Shown here piece by piece: positions 41,232 to 50,133 of a stretch of 64,000 nucleotides of DNA. A program made the position numbers and the translations under genes. Under the pieces are notes generated by a model that was given only the letters and a program-made list of their open reading frames with translations, ran no database searches and was not told the origin of the DNA. How positions within the stretch are numbered: the stretch's first letter is position 1; every line of letters starts with the position of its first letter. This DNA comes from Psychrobacillus psychrodurans (GTDB lineage: Bacteria; Bacillota; Bacilli; Bacillales_A; Planococcaceae): assembly GCF_027563345.1 (NCBI RefSeq), contig NZ_JAMKBK010000005.1; one strand, written 5' to 3'.

Positions 41232-41261
41232 TGAATAAAATTTCACTACCTGCACATGATA
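41232..41261 (+). promoter_or_regulatory. Sigma-G-type promoter of sspE
   Basis: TGAATA (41232-41237), 17 bases, CATGATA (41255-41261), close to the forespore consensus TGAATA-N17-18-CATACTA, 25 bases before the sspE start. Confidence 0.78.
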
Positions 41262-41285
41262 GTTATGTACGGAGGTGAAAAATCC

Positions 41286-41438
41286 ATGAAGAATAACAGA
41301 AACCAGCAGAACCGAAACCAAGAGTTTGCTTCTGAAACTGATATTCAAAAAGTTAAAGAACAAAATCGTCAAGCAGAGTTGAAAAAACAACAAGCTAGCG
41401 GTGCACAAGCAAATCGTTCTTCTAACCGAACTAAATAA
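41286..41438 (+). CDS. sspE: Gamma-type small acid-soluble spore protein
   Basis: A 50-residue spore protein rich in Asn, Gln, Lys and Ser, lacking Trp and Met beyond the start. It has one copy of the germination-protease site type EFASETD and a Gln/Ala-rich tail (QQASGAQANRSS). Gamma-SASP serves as an amino-acid store degraded at germination. It is short: the B. subtilis protein has two repeats, this one only one. Start ATG 41286 with GGAGGTG at 41271; the frame upstream to 41256 overlaps the promoter. Confidence 0.92.
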   Translation: MKNNRNQQNRNQEFASETDIQKVKEQNRQAELKKQQASGAQANRSSNRTK

Positions 41439-41451
41439 CATGGATTCACCA

Positions 41452-41490
41452 AAAATCAGCGAGGGTAAAAATACCCTCGCTGATTTTTTT
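41452..41490 (+). terminator. Intrinsic terminator after sspE
   Basis: A 16-bp perfect stem, AAAATCAGCGAGGGTA (41452-41467) with its complement (41472-41487), T run. Confidence 0.94.
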
Positions 41491-41554
41491 ACTATAGTTT
41501 TTTACAGTGAATTGCTATAATAAGAAAATAAGTATAAAAATTCTAAATTTGCGC

Positions 41555-41672
41555 TTGACCCCGTATTAACGAGCACTAGGGCTTCCACTTAGAAAGGGAG
41601 GTATTTACCTGCTTGTAAAAACCCGAATGGTCAACTAACAATCCGTGGGAAAATAGAAAATTTCCACGGATT
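41555..41672 (+). promoter_or_regulatory. Unassigned structured leader upstream of ntdP
   Basis: TTGACC (41555-41560) can pair with GGTCAA (41629-41634); inside lie AGGTA-TT-TACCT (41599-41610) and a strong Shine-Dalgarno (AAAGGGAGG, 41593-41601) without a good start codon. A second perfect hairpin, AATCCGTGGGAAAAT (41640) with its complement to 41672, follows and has no proper T tract. It looks like a regulatory leader, but matches no riboswitch class I know. Confidence 0.4.
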
Positions 41673-41703
41673 AAGTTTCACTTGATGAAAAGGTGGCTAA
41701 ATC

Positions 41704-42243
41704 ATGGCGATTCCAAACGAAGGAGAAACTATTCAAATTCACAGCTACAAGCATAATGGCCGAATCCACCGTGTCTGGCAAGAAACGATGGTTTTAAAAG
41801 GAACCAAAAATATTGTAATAGGGGCAAATGAACGGACACTTGTAATTGAATCAGATGGTAGAACTTGGATTACAAGAGAACCTTCTATATGCTACTTTCA
41901 TGCAGAATATTGGTTTAACATTATTTGTATGCTAAGAGAAGATGGTGTATACTATTACATCAACATGAGTTCTCCGTTTGTCTATAACAATGGAATGCTA
42001 AAGTACATTGATTATGATTTAGATGTGAAGGTATTTCCTGATATGACCTACACAATTCTAGATGAAGACGAATACGAGCAACATAAATTAGAAATGAAGT
42101 ATCCAGAAGAAATTGATGGCATTCTAAATCGTAATGTTGAGAAACTCATTTCTTGGATCAAACAAAGAAGAGGTCCATTTGCACCAGATTTTATCGAGGC
42201 ATGGACAAGTCGTTATCATTTTCAAAAACAGTTGAATGAGTAG
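41704..42243 (+). CDS. ntdP: Nucleoside tri-/diphosphate phosphatase NtdP (DUF402)
   Basis: A 179-residue DUF402 protein equal in length and pattern to YgaC/NtdP: an N-terminal beta-barrel (QIHSYKHNGRIHRVWQETMVLKG), the metal-binding face with WFNIICMLREDGVYYYINMSSP and DYDLDVKVFPD, and a C-terminal helix with FAPDFIEAW. It hydrolyses nucleoside tri- and diphosphates. AAGGTGGC lies ahead of ATG 41704. A structured leader precedes it. Order sspE-ntdP-ABC exporter matches B. subtilis sspE-ygaB-ygaC-ygaD, but no ygaB counterpart was seen. Confidence 0.9.
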   Translation: MAIPNEGETIQIHSYKHNGRIHRVWQETMVLKGTKNIVIGANERTLVIESDGRTWITREPSICYFHAEYWFNIICMLREDGVYYYINMSSPFVYNNGMLKYIDYDLDVKVFPDMTYTILDEDEYEQHKLEMKYPEEIDGILNRNVEKLISWIKQRRGPFAPDFIEAWTSRYHFQKQLNE

Positions 42244-42251
42244 TTAGAGAG

Positions 42252-42283
42252 AAACCTGTTGAAAACATGCAACAGGTTTTTCT
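42252..42283 (+). terminator. Hairpin between ntdP and ABC exporter
   Basis: Stem AAACCTGTT (42252-42260) with AACAGGTTT (42271-42279) and T run, 23 bases ahead of the exporter start; likely partial read-through. Confidence 0.85.
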
Positions 42284-42305
42284 CATGGTAGAAAGGAGTT
42301 TTAAA

Positions 42306-44057
42306 ATGAGTACGATGAAGAGATATATGCAATTTGTAAAACCGTATAATTTTCAAATTTTCTTAACGATAGTGATTGGGATTATTAAATTTGCAATTCC
42401 ATTATTTATTCCAATCCTTATTAAGATTGTAATCGATGATATTATCGGAGCAGATTCATTAACAAATGATGAAAAACTAACTCAATTATTTTATTGGCTT
42501 GGAGGGACTGCATTAGTATTTCTAATTGTTCGTCCACCAATTGAGTATTATAGACAATATTTAGCACAGCTAGTAAGTAATAAAATATTGTTTGATATAC
42601 GTAAAAAACTGTATATGCATTTACAAAAACTTAGCTTGAAATATTATTCAAATACACGTGCTGGGGAGGTTATTTCTCGAGTTATAAACGATGTGGAGCA
42701 GACGAAAAACTTTGTCATGATTGGTTTGATGAATGTCTGGTTGGATTTAGCGACTATATTAATCGCTATCGGAATCATGTTAACAATGAATGTAAAGCTT
42801 ACTTTAGTCACGTTACTTGCATTTCCATTTTATGCGTTCAGTGTAAAATACTTCTTCGGAAGGTTAAGGGACTTAACGAAGGAGCGTTCGCAAGCTTTAG
42901 CGGGGGTTCAAAGTTATTTACATGAGCGTGTACAAGGCATGAGTATTATTAAAACGTTCACGTTAGAAAAACATGAACAAAAATTATTTAATGAAACAAA
43001 TGGAGAGTTTCTAGATGCAGCAGTAAAACAAACAGTTTGGAATGCAAAAGCATTTGCTGTAGTTAACACGATTACAGATATTGCGCCTTTACTCGTTATC
43101 GCTTATGCAGGTTACGAAGCTATCCACGGAAGACTTTCAGTTGGTACGATGGCTGCATTTATTGCGTATATTGAGCGTTTATATAGCCCATTAAGACGTT
43201 TAGTCAATTCTTCTACAACATTAACTCAGTCATTTGCTTCTATGGATCGTGTATTCGAACTAATGGATGAAGAGTACGATATTATCGATAAAAAAAGAGC
43301 TTCTACTTTAGGACTCTCTAGTGGTGAAGTGACATTTTCAAATGTTTCATTTCAATATGAAAAAGATGGACAGATGATTTTAGAGGATGTCGACTTCCGT
43401 GTGAATGCTGGGGAAACAGTGGCTTTTGTAGGTATGAGCGGTGGAGGAAAGTCAACTATTATTAGCTTAATACCTCGGTTTTATGATGTCACTTCTGGAC
43501 AAGTACTAATTGATGGTAAAGATGTTCGAGATATCACTATTGAATCGTTAAGAAAGCAGATTGGTATAGTGCTTCAAGATAATATACTTTTTAGTGACTC
43601 AGTCAAATCTAATATTTTAATGGGAAAACCAGATGCTACAGATGAAGAGGTAATGGAAGCAGCAAAAGCTGCAAATGCGCATGACTTTATCATGGAACTA
43701 CCGGGTGGATATGATACTAAAGTTGGGGAACGTGGAGTGAAGCTATCAGGAGGTCAAAAGCAACGAGTTGCTATAGCACGAGTATTTTTAAAAAATCCAC
43801 CTATTTTAGTTCTAGATGAAGCAACTTCTGCATTAGATTTAGAGAGTGAATCTTTAATACAGGATTCATTAGAGAGACTAGCTTCAAATCGTACGACTAT
43901 TATTGTAGCTCACCGTTTATCTACTATTACTCATGCAGATAATATATTTGTTATTGAAAATGGTAAAGTAATGGAGCACGGATCGCATTCCCAATTAATG
44001 AAACAAAGAAATATTTATCATAATTTATTCCAAATCCAACAACTTGATAAAGAATAG
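42306..44057 (+). CDS. ABC exporter, fused permease-ATPase (YgaD-like)
   Basis: A 583-residue half-transporter: six membrane helices (residues 15-305), a coupling-helix segment TRAGEVISRVINDVEQ, then the ATPase with Walker A GMSGGGKST, signature LSGGQKQRVAIAR, Walker B ILVLDEATSALD and H-loop AHRLST. It probably dimerises and exports lipids or drugs, as MsbA/YgaD-type proteins do. I start at ATG 42306 (AAAGGAG ahead), 13 codons inside the longer frame, whose start lies in the preceding hairpin. Confidence 0.9.
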   Translation: MSTMKRYMQFVKPYNFQIFLTIVIGIIKFAIPLFIPILIKIVIDDIIGADSLTNDEKLTQLFYWLGGTALVFLIVRPPIEYYRQYLAQLVSNKILFDIRKKLYMHLQKLSLKYYSNTRAGEVISRVINDVEQTKNFVMIGLMNVWLDLATILIAIGIMLTMNVKLTLVTLLAFPFYAFSVKYFFGRLRDLTKERSQALAGVQSYLHERVQGMSIIKTFTLEKHEQKLFNETNGEFLDAAVKQTVWNAKAFAVVNTITDIAPLLVIAYAGYEAIHGRLSVGTMAAFIAYIERLYSPLRRLVNSSTTLTQSFASMDRVFELMDEEYDIIDKKRASTLGLSSGEVTFSNVSFQYEKDGQMILEDVDFRVNAGETVAFVGMSGGGKSTIISLIPRFYDVTSGQVLIDGKDVRDITIESLRKQIGIVLQDNILFSDSVKSNILMGKPDATDEEVMEAAKAANAHDFIMELPGGYDTKVGERGVKLSGGQKQRVAIARVFLKNPPILVLDEATSALDLESESLIQDSLERLASNRTTIIVAHRLSTITHADNIFVIENGKVMEHGSHSQLMKQRNIYHNLFQIQQLDKE

Positions 44058-44064
44058 TTATTCA

Positions 44065-44106
44065 AACATCTTATAAGTGTTTCTACAGCTTATAAGGTGT
44101 TTTTTT
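44065..44106 (+). terminator. Intrinsic terminator after ABC exporter
   Basis: Stem AACATCTTATAAG (44065-44077) with CTTATAAGGTGTT (44089-44101), one G-T pair, T run. Confidence 0.92.
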
Positions 44107-44135
44107 CGAACTTAAGAATATAGCACAGTCTTGTG

Positions 44136-44179
44136 ATTTTTCAGAAAAGTATTGCATGTATGAATTTTTTGTGTAAAAT
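44136..44179 (+). promoter_or_regulatory. Peptide-transporter promoter with CodY-like box
   Basis: ATTTTTCAGAAAAGT (44136-44150) differs from the CodY box AATTTTCWGAAAATT at two positions. It abuts a sigma-A promoter, TTGCAT (44152-44157), 16 bases, TAAAAT (44174-44179). Nutrient repression by CodY would fit a peptide transporter. Confidence 0.62.
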
Positions 44180-44236
44180 ATCATTTATAGTATATAAGTT
44201 AGAAGATTTGTAATTTTTGTGAAAAGAGGGAACATC

Positions 44237-45256
44237 ATGGGAGAACGACAAACAATTTTAGAAGTGAAAGATCTTCAAACGTCCTTTTTCACAGATGATG
44301 GAGTTATTCCATCCGTAGATCATATTGATTTTCATGTTAGAGAAGGCGAAATTTTAGGCATTGTTGGGGAATCAGGTTGTGGAAAAAGTGTGACATCTCT
44401 TTCTATTATGGGACTAGTTCCTAGTCCACCTGGAAAAATTACTAGCGGTCAAATATTGTTTGAAGGTAAAGACTTAACAAAGTTTTCGGAGAAAGAAATG
44501 CGTAAAGTTCGTGGGAACGATGTTGCGATGATTTTCCAAGAGCCGATGACATCTTTAAATCCTTTGTTTACAATAGGAAATCAATTGCTAGAGGCGATTA
44601 CCTTACATAAGAAAGACTGGAATAAAAAGAAAGCACATGCAAGAGCTGTGGAAATGTTAAAACTAGTTGGCTTACCGAGAGCAGAAGAGCTTATGAATGA
44701 CTATCCACATCAACTCTCCGGTGGAATGAGACAAAGAGTAATGATTGCTATGGCCTTAGTCTGTGATCCAAAGCTTTTAATAGCTGATGAACCTACTACA
44801 GCTTTAGATGTAACAATTCAAGCTCAAATACTAAAGTTAATGCGTGAGTTAAATGAACGTCTCAACACAGCAGTAATTTTAATAACGCATGATTTAGGGG
44901 TAGTGGCTGAAACTTGTGAAAGAGTTGTAGTAATGTATGCAGGAAAAGTAGTAGAAGAGGGAACTGTGGATACAATTTTCAACAACCCTCAGCATCCGTA
45001 TACAAAAGGGTTAATCGCTTCTGTTCCAGATATGCGTTATAAAAAACAAAGACTTTACTCTATTCCTGGTAGTGTTCCAAAACCTGGATCTATCAATCAA
45101 GGCTGCAGGTTTGCTGCCCGCTGTGAATTTGTATTTGGAAGATGCACGGAGGAAAATCCTCCACTATACGAAACAACGGAAGGTCATAAAACAAGATGCT
45201 TCTTATACGATGAGAAGGAGGTTTTGGCAGATGACAGAGCCGCTGTTAAAAGTTGA
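44237..45256 (+). CDS. Peptide ABC transporter ATP-binding protein (DppD/OppD)
   Basis: A 339-residue ATPase of a peptide/nickel importer: Walker A GESGCGKSVTS, signature LSGGMRQRV, Walker B LLIADEPTTALD, and the C-terminal oligopeptide extension with cysteines (GCRFAARCEF, GRCTEENPP, TRCF) that binds an Fe-S cluster in relatives. It powers uptake together with the next four genes. Start ATG 44237 behind AGAGGG; the frame from 44219 includes the binding site. First gene of the operon; its end overlaps the next gene by 26 bases. Confidence 0.93.
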   Translation: MGERQTILEVKDLQTSFFTDDGVIPSVDHIDFHVREGEILGIVGESGCGKSVTSLSIMGLVPSPPGKITSGQILFEGKDLTKFSEKEMRKVRGNDVAMIFQEPMTSLNPLFTIGNQLLEAITLHKKDWNKKKAHARAVEMLKLVGLPRAEELMNDYPHQLSGGMRQRVMIAMALVCDPKLLIADEPTTALDVTIQAQILKLMRELNERLNTAVILITHDLGVVAETCERVVVMYAGKVVEEGTVDTIFNNPQHPYTKGLIASVPDMRYKKQRLYSIPGSVPKPGSINQGCRFAARCEFVFGRCTEENPPLYETTEGHKTRCFLYDEKEVLADDRAAVKS

Positions 45257-46214
45257 AGGTTTAAAAAAGTACTTTCCAGTCCGTTCAGGATTGTTAGGAA
45301 AGCATACTGGGAATGTGAAAGCTGTTGATGATATTTCTTTTTTTGTAAATGAAGGGGAAACCTTGGGCATTGTTGGTGAATCTGGATGTGGTAAATCTAC
45401 CACTGGCAGAATGCTTATGAGATTACTAGAACCTACTGAAGGAAAAGTGACATTTAACGGCAAAGAGTTAACGAATATTTCCAAGGATGAAATGAGAAAG
45501 GCTAGACGTGAAATTCAAATGGTATTCCAAGATCCATACGCATCTTTGAATCCTCGTCATACGATTGAAAAGATTTTAATGGAGCCTTTAATTGTTCATA
45601 ATATTGGAGACCCAAAAAGTCGGAAAAAGAAAGTACATGACTTTCTAGAAATCGTTGGTTTAAGTAGCTACCATGCAAAACGTTATCCACATCAGTTTAG
45701 TGGAGGACAACGTCAGCGGATAGGAATTGCGAGGGCTTTGATGACTAATCCGAAGTTAATAATAGCGGATGAGCCAGTATCTGCTCTCGATGTTTCGATA
45801 CAGGCGCAGGTTTTAAATCTCATGCAAGATTTACAGAAAGAGCTAAAGCTAACCTATATATTTATAGCACATGATTTAGGAGTAGTTCGTCATATCAGTG
45901 ATCGTGTAGGGGTAATGTACTTGGGTAGAATGGTAGAACTCGCTACAAGTGAATCAATGTATGCTGAACCTTTACATCCTTATACAAAAGCTTTGCTTTC
46001 TGCGGTACCGGTTCCAGATCCAGAATTTAAACGTGAACAAATTATTTTAGAAGGAGACATTCCAAGTCCCTCAAATCCACCTACTGGGTGTACCTTCCAT
46101 ACAAGATGTCCTTTTAAAATGGATATTTGTGCGAAGGATGTTCCACAATTACAAGAAGCTAAAACTGGTCATTTTGTTGCGTGCCATTTATACAATGAGC
46201 AATTGCAACATTGA
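45231..46214 (+). CDS. Peptide ABC transporter ATP-binding protein (DppF/OppF)
   Basis: A 327-residue partner ATPase: N-terminal KYFPVRSG, Walker A GESGCGKSTTG, signature FSGGQRQRIGIAR, Walker B LIIADEPVSALD, C-terminal cysteine-bearing extension (GCTFHTRCPF, DICAKD). It forms the heterodimeric motor with the upstream ATPase. ATG 45231 is chosen because AAGGAGG lies nine bases ahead, inside the upstream gene; the longer frame is only overlap. Confidence 0.93.
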   Translation: MTEPLLKVEGLKKYFPVRSGLLGKHTGNVKAVDDISFFVNEGETLGIVGESGCGKSTTGRMLMRLLEPTEGKVTFNGKELTNISKDEMRKARREIQMVFQDPYASLNPRHTIEKILMEPLIVHNIGDPKSRKKKVHDFLEIVGLSSYHAKRYPHQFSGGQRQRIGIARALMTNPKLIIADEPVSALDVSIQAQVLNLMQDLQKELKLTYIFIAHDLGVVRHISDRVGVMYLGRMVELATSESMYAEPLHPYTKALLSAVPVPDPEFKREQIILEGDIPSPSNPPTGCTFHTRCPFKMDICAKDVPQLQEAKTGHFVACHLYNEQLQH

Positions 46215-46239
46215 TAATAAATATTATGGAGGGGTCCAA

Positions 46240-47868
46240 ATGAGTAAATCGAAATTATGGTCATTTTTGCTACTGATGTTGGTTGCACTTACTGTAGTAC
46301 TTGCTGCGTGTTCATCTGACGATTCATCAGACGGCGATACAAAAAAAGATAATGACGAGGGCACGACAGAAACTGCTGAAGAAAAAGTATTGATCTTTGG
46401 TCGTGGAGGAGACTCAGTTTCACTAGATCCAGCTGCTGTAACGGATGGTGAATCATTCAAAGTTACACAAAACGTATTAGAAACACTATTGAACTTTGGT
46501 GAACAAGATACAACTATCAATGAAGGGCTAGCTACGAAATGGGAGCCATCTGAGGATGGACTTACTTATACATTCACACTTCGTGAAGGAGTAAAGTTCC
46601 ACGATGGTACTGACTTCAATGCTGAAGCAGTTGTTAAAAACTTTGAACGCTGGGCTGGCGGTTCCGAAGATTTATTTCCATATTATGGGTCTATGTTCGG
46701 TGGATATGCTGGTGATGAAGGTCATGTAATTGAATCGGTTACTGCTGAAGGAGATCACACAGTAATCTTTAAGCTTACTCGTGCTCAAGCACCTTTCTTA
46801 AAAAATATTGCAATGAGTCCTTTTGCAATTGCAAGTCCGACTGCATTTGAAGCAGCTGGCGACAAATTTGGTGATAGCCCAGTGGGTACAGGACCATTCA
46901 AATTTGTAGAATGGAAACGTAATGATTCTATTACTATTGAAAAAAATGAAGAGTATTGGAATGCAGAAGAACCAAAATTAGATAGAGTTGTTTTCCGTGC
47001 TATTCCAGATAACTCTGCTCGATTAAATGCACTTCTAACAGGAGAAATAGATTTAGCTGATGGTGTAAATCCATCAGATGGTGAGACAGTAGAAGGGGAA
47101 GCTGCTCTACAGTTATTTGAACGTCCATCTATGAATGTTGGTTACCTTGGTTTAACAAGCACTCGCCCACCATTTGATAACCAAAAAGTTCGTCAAGCTG
47201 TAAACTATGCTATTGATAAACAAGCAATTGTCGACGCTTTCTTTGAGGGTCGTGCAGAAGTAGCGAAAAATCCTATGCCACCTTCTATTAGTGGATATAA
47301 TGAGGATATTCCTGGATACGAATACGATCCAGAAAAGGCAAAGCAGTTATTAGCAGAAGCTGGTTTTGCTGACGGATTTGAAATGGAACTATGGGCAATG
47401 CCTGTTCCACGTCCATATATGCCAGACGGTGCAAAAGTTGCAGAAGCTATTCAAAAGAACTTAGCTGATGTTGGCATAACTGCTAATATTGTTTCTTATG
47501 AATGGGCTACTTATTTAGAAAAAGCTAAAAACGGAGAAGCAGATGCATTCCTATTAGGTTGGACAGGTGATAATGGAGATGCAGATAACTTCATCTACGT
47601 GTTGCTTGACGAAGATAATATTGGAAGCAATAACTATAGCTACTATAGCAATGACGAGACACATAAATTGCTAATCGAAGCACAAACAGAAGTAGATGAA
47701 GACAAACGTAATGAACTTTATAAACAAGCACAAAAAATTATCTCTGAGGATGCTCCGTGGGTTCCACTTGCACACTCAACACCTTTACTAGCAGGAGATG
47801 CAGAAATCACTAATTTCTTACCGCATCCAACTGGTTCTGATAGATTAAACAAGGTCGACTTTAAGTAA
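46240..47868 (+). CDS. Peptide ABC transporter substrate-binding lipoprotein
   Basis: A 542-residue SBP_bac_5-family receptor. Residues 1-21 are a lipoprotein signal ending in the lipobox LAAC, so the mature protein is anchored at Cys on the outer face of the membrane; a Ser/Asp/Glu-rich linker of about 28 residues follows. Family motifs: LTYTFTLREGVKFHDGTDFNAEAV, GTGPFKFVEWKRNDSI and FDNQKVRQAVNYAIDK. Likely binds di- or oligopeptides; ligand not certain. ATG 46240 follows GGAGGGG. Gene order (D-F-A-B-C) is typical of Bacillales dipeptide systems. Confidence 0.93.
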   Translation: MSKSKLWSFLLLMLVALTVVLAACSSDDSSDGDTKKDNDEGTTETAEEKVLIFGRGGDSVSLDPAAVTDGESFKVTQNVLETLLNFGEQDTTINEGLATKWEPSEDGLTYTFTLREGVKFHDGTDFNAEAVVKNFERWAGGSEDLFPYYGSMFGGYAGDEGHVIESVTAEGDHTVIFKLTRAQAPFLKNIAMSPFAIASPTAFEAAGDKFGDSPVGTGPFKFVEWKRNDSITIEKNEEYWNAEEPKLDRVVFRAIPDNSARLNALLTGEIDLADGVNPSDGETVEGEAALQLFERPSMNVGYLGLTSTRPPFDNQKVRQAVNYAIDKQAIVDAFFEGRAEVAKNPMPPSISGYNEDIPGYEYDPEKAKQLLAEAGFADGFEMELWAMPVPRPYMPDGAKVAEAIQKNLADVGITANIVSYEWATYLEKAKNGEADAFLLGWTGDNGDADNFIYVLLDEDNIGSNNYSYYSNDETHKLLIEAQTEVDEDKRNELYKQAQKIISEDAPWVPLAHSTPLLAGDAEITNFLPHPTGSDRLNKVDFK

Positions 47869-47936
47869 TATGCTTAAGGGGGGAGGTCTTCGTGATTTCT
47901 CCCCTTTCTTTATTTTAAATTAGAGAGGTGAAGAAA

Positions 47937-48941
47937 ATGCTTCACTATATCGGTAAACGTTTACTACAATTGATACCCGTATTACTTGGCATGACATTTG
48001 TTGTATTCATGATCATACGAGCAATTCCTGGTAATCCAGCTCAAGTAATTTTAGGGCAATTAGCATCTAAAGAAGCGATAGAAGCATTGGAGATTAAACT
48101 AGGCTTAAATGAGCCTTGGTATACACAATACTTTAACTACTTAATTGGTCTCTTAAAAGGTGATTTAGGTGAATCTATGCGAACGGTTCAACCGGTTGCG
48201 GAAGAGATTTGGCCATATTTAGCGGCAACAATGGAGCTAGCTTTCTTTGCGATTATTATAGCCGTAATTATTGGAGTGAATGCAGGTATTATATCTGCTT
48301 GGTTCCAAAATTCTTGGTTTGATTATATGGCAATGGTTTTAGCGCTAATTGGTGTATCCATGCCAATCTTCTGGTTAGGTTTGATGGAACAATGGATTTT
48401 TGGTATTGAGTTGCAATGGCTTCCAACGACTGGTCGAGAAGAGGTACGGGATCCCATTAATTCCATCACTAGCTTGTATATTGTCGATACAATTATACAG
48501 GGAAGATTCGATCAGCTTGGTACTGTATTAAAGCATCTAGTGCTGCCAGGTATTGCATTAGCTACAATTCCAATGGCAATTATTGCGCGTATGACTAGAT
48601 CGAGTATGCTAGAAGTAATGAGAGCAGATTATGTTCGTACTGCTAGAGCAAAAGGTCAGAAAATGTTTTTTGTTGTATATAAACATGCATTAAAAAATGC
48701 AATCATACCGGTACTAACTGTAATTGGTCTGCAAACTGGACTCTTACTTGGAGGCGCTATTTTAACAGAGACTATATTTGGCTGGCCGGGAATCGGACGG
48801 TATATATATGAAGCTATTTCGTTCCGTGATTATCCTGTTATTCAGTCTGGTATACTGGTTGTCGCTTTTATATTTGTAATGATAAATTTATTCGTAGATA
48901 TTTTGTATGGGTTAGTAGATCCGAGGATCAAATATGATTAA
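47937..48941 (+). CDS. Peptide ABC transporter permease (DppB/OppB)
   Basis: A 334-residue permease with six helices, first at residues 10-29 (LLQLIPVLLGMTFVVFMIIR), and the EAA-type loop RTARAKGQKMFFVVYKHALKNAIIP that contacts the ATPases. The family motif IPGNPAQVILGQ follows helix 1. ATG 47937 follows GAGAGGTG, the longer GTG start at 47928 overlapping that site. Confidence 0.93.
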   Translation: MLHYIGKRLLQLIPVLLGMTFVVFMIIRAIPGNPAQVILGQLASKEAIEALEIKLGLNEPWYTQYFNYLIGLLKGDLGESMRTVQPVAEEIWPYLAATMELAFFAIIIAVIIGVNAGIISAWFQNSWFDYMAMVLALIGVSMPIFWLGLMEQWIFGIELQWLPTTGREEVRDPINSITSLYIVDTIIQGRFDQLGTVLKHLVLPGIALATIPMAIIARMTRSSMLEVMRADYVRTARAKGQKMFFVVYKHALKNAIIPVLTVIGLQTGLLLGGAILTETIFGWPGIGRYIYEAISFRDYPVIQSGILVVAFIFVMINLFVDILYGLVDPRIKYD

Positions 48942-48955
48942 AAGGAGGAATAGAT

Positions 48956-49855
48956 ATGTCCGAAATGGTTCCGAATTCGACAAATGATCAAGTAATAGCT
49001 ACTAAAGAAACGTCGACCGGTCCTTGGCGAGATGCATGGAGAAGTTTCCGTAAAAATAAAGGAGCGCTTGCAGGAGCAGGGATTGTCTTATTCTTCGTAT
49101 TTTTAGCATGTGTTGGTCCTTGGCTTGCACCACAAGGTATTAATGAACAGCTTTTAACAGATCGATTGAAACCACCATCTGGTCAGTATTGGTTCGGTAC
49201 GGATGATTTTGGTCGAGATATATTTTCGCGGATTATTCATGGAGCTAGAATTTCCTTAATGGTAGGATTTTTTTCCGTAATTGGTTCTGTAGTAGTTGGT
49301 AGTATTTTAGGTATTATTGCTGGTTATTATGGTAAGTGGATAGATATGATAATTTCACGAATTTTTGATATTATGCTAGCTTTTCCAAGTATACTATTAG
49401 CAATTGCAGTAGTATCTGTTTTAGGGCCATCTTTACAAAATGCGTTGATCGCGATTGCGATTATTAATATCCCTAACTTTGGTCGACTAATACGTTCGAA
49501 GGTTTTAAGTATTAAAGAAGAGGAGTACATAACATCTGCTAAAGCTATTGGGATGAGAGATATTCGAATTTTATTCTCTCATATTTTACCTAATTCAATG
49601 GCACCGGTTATTGTTGCAGGTACACTTGCAATTGCATCTGCCATTATTGAAGCAGCAGCATTAGGGTTCTTAGGGCTGGGTGCTCAGGCACCAGCTCCTG
49701 AATGGGGAAAAATGCTTGCGGATGCTCGTATGTATTTAAGGAATGCTCCGTGGACAATGATTTTCCCAGGACTTGCAATAATGTTAACAGTAGTAGGATT
49801 TAACTTGATGGGCGATGGACTCCGAGATGCACTAGATCCTAAGATGAAAAATTAA
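48956..49855 (+). CDS. Peptide ABC transporter permease (DppC/OppC)
   Basis: A 299-residue permease with an N-terminal cytoplasmic OppC-type segment (WRDAWRSFRKNKGALAGAGI), the post-helix loop GTDDFGRDIFSRIIHGARISL typical of DppC, and the coupling loop TSAKAIGMRDIRILFSHILPN. It pairs with the DppB-type protein. AAAGGAGG precedes ATG 48956. Last gene of the operon. Confidence 0.93.
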   Translation: MSEMVPNSTNDQVIATKETSTGPWRDAWRSFRKNKGALAGAGIVLFFVFLACVGPWLAPQGINEQLLTDRLKPPSGQYWFGTDDFGRDIFSRIIHGARISLMVGFFSVIGSVVVGSILGIIAGYYGKWIDMIISRIFDIMLAFPSILLAIAVVSVLGPSLQNALIAIAIINIPNFGRLIRSKVLSIKEEEYITSAKAIGMRDIRILFSHILPNSMAPVIVAGTLAIASAIIEAAALGFLGLGAQAPAPEWGKMLADARMYLRNAPWTMIFPGLAIMLTVVGFNLMGDGLRDALDPKMKN

Positions 49856-49859
49856 AATG

Positions 49860-49893
49860 ATGCCACTTAGTATATTTGCTAAGTGGCATGTTT
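49860..49893 (+). terminator. Intrinsic terminator of the peptide-transporter operon
   Basis: Stem ATGCCACTTA (49860-49869) with TAAGTGGCAT (49880-49889), T-rich after. Confidence 0.9.
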
Positions 49894-49966
49894 TATGAAA
49901 AAAACTATAAAATTTTGTTACCTATGAACCTGGTGTATTTAGCATAATAGTTTGAAGAAGGGTGAT

Positions 49967-50112
49967 GGACAGGCAAGGCTTATAAGATTCCGTGAAAAGA
50001 GAGGCAAGTTGTGACGTTAGTCACGACCAGCCTCTCTTAAAAATCAATCAGTAAAAATATAGCCAAAAATCTGTCCGAAGCCTTTCGTAGACGATAAAAA
50101 CAGGCTTTAAAC
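49967..50112 (-). repeat. Hairpin-repeat family, full copy B
   Basis: 146 bases from GGACAGGCAA to TTTAAAC, aligning with copy A (21117-21263) block for block. The central stem (49997-50038) has core TTGTGAC/GTCACGA and outer arms AAGAGAGGC/GCCTCTCTT that share nothing with copy A. A second helix is possible between AAGGCTT (49975) and AAGCCTT (50078). It lies just past the ygaE-like stop; on the minus strand TTAAGAGAGG leads to TTTTC, so it may act as terminator. Confidence 0.82.
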
Positions 50113-50133
50113 TAAATGGATACTTGCCATTTT

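Noticed and set aside
41073..41441. Minus-strand 122-codon ORF covering sspE
   Set aside because: It is antisense to a clear SASP gene with its own promoter, RBS and terminator.
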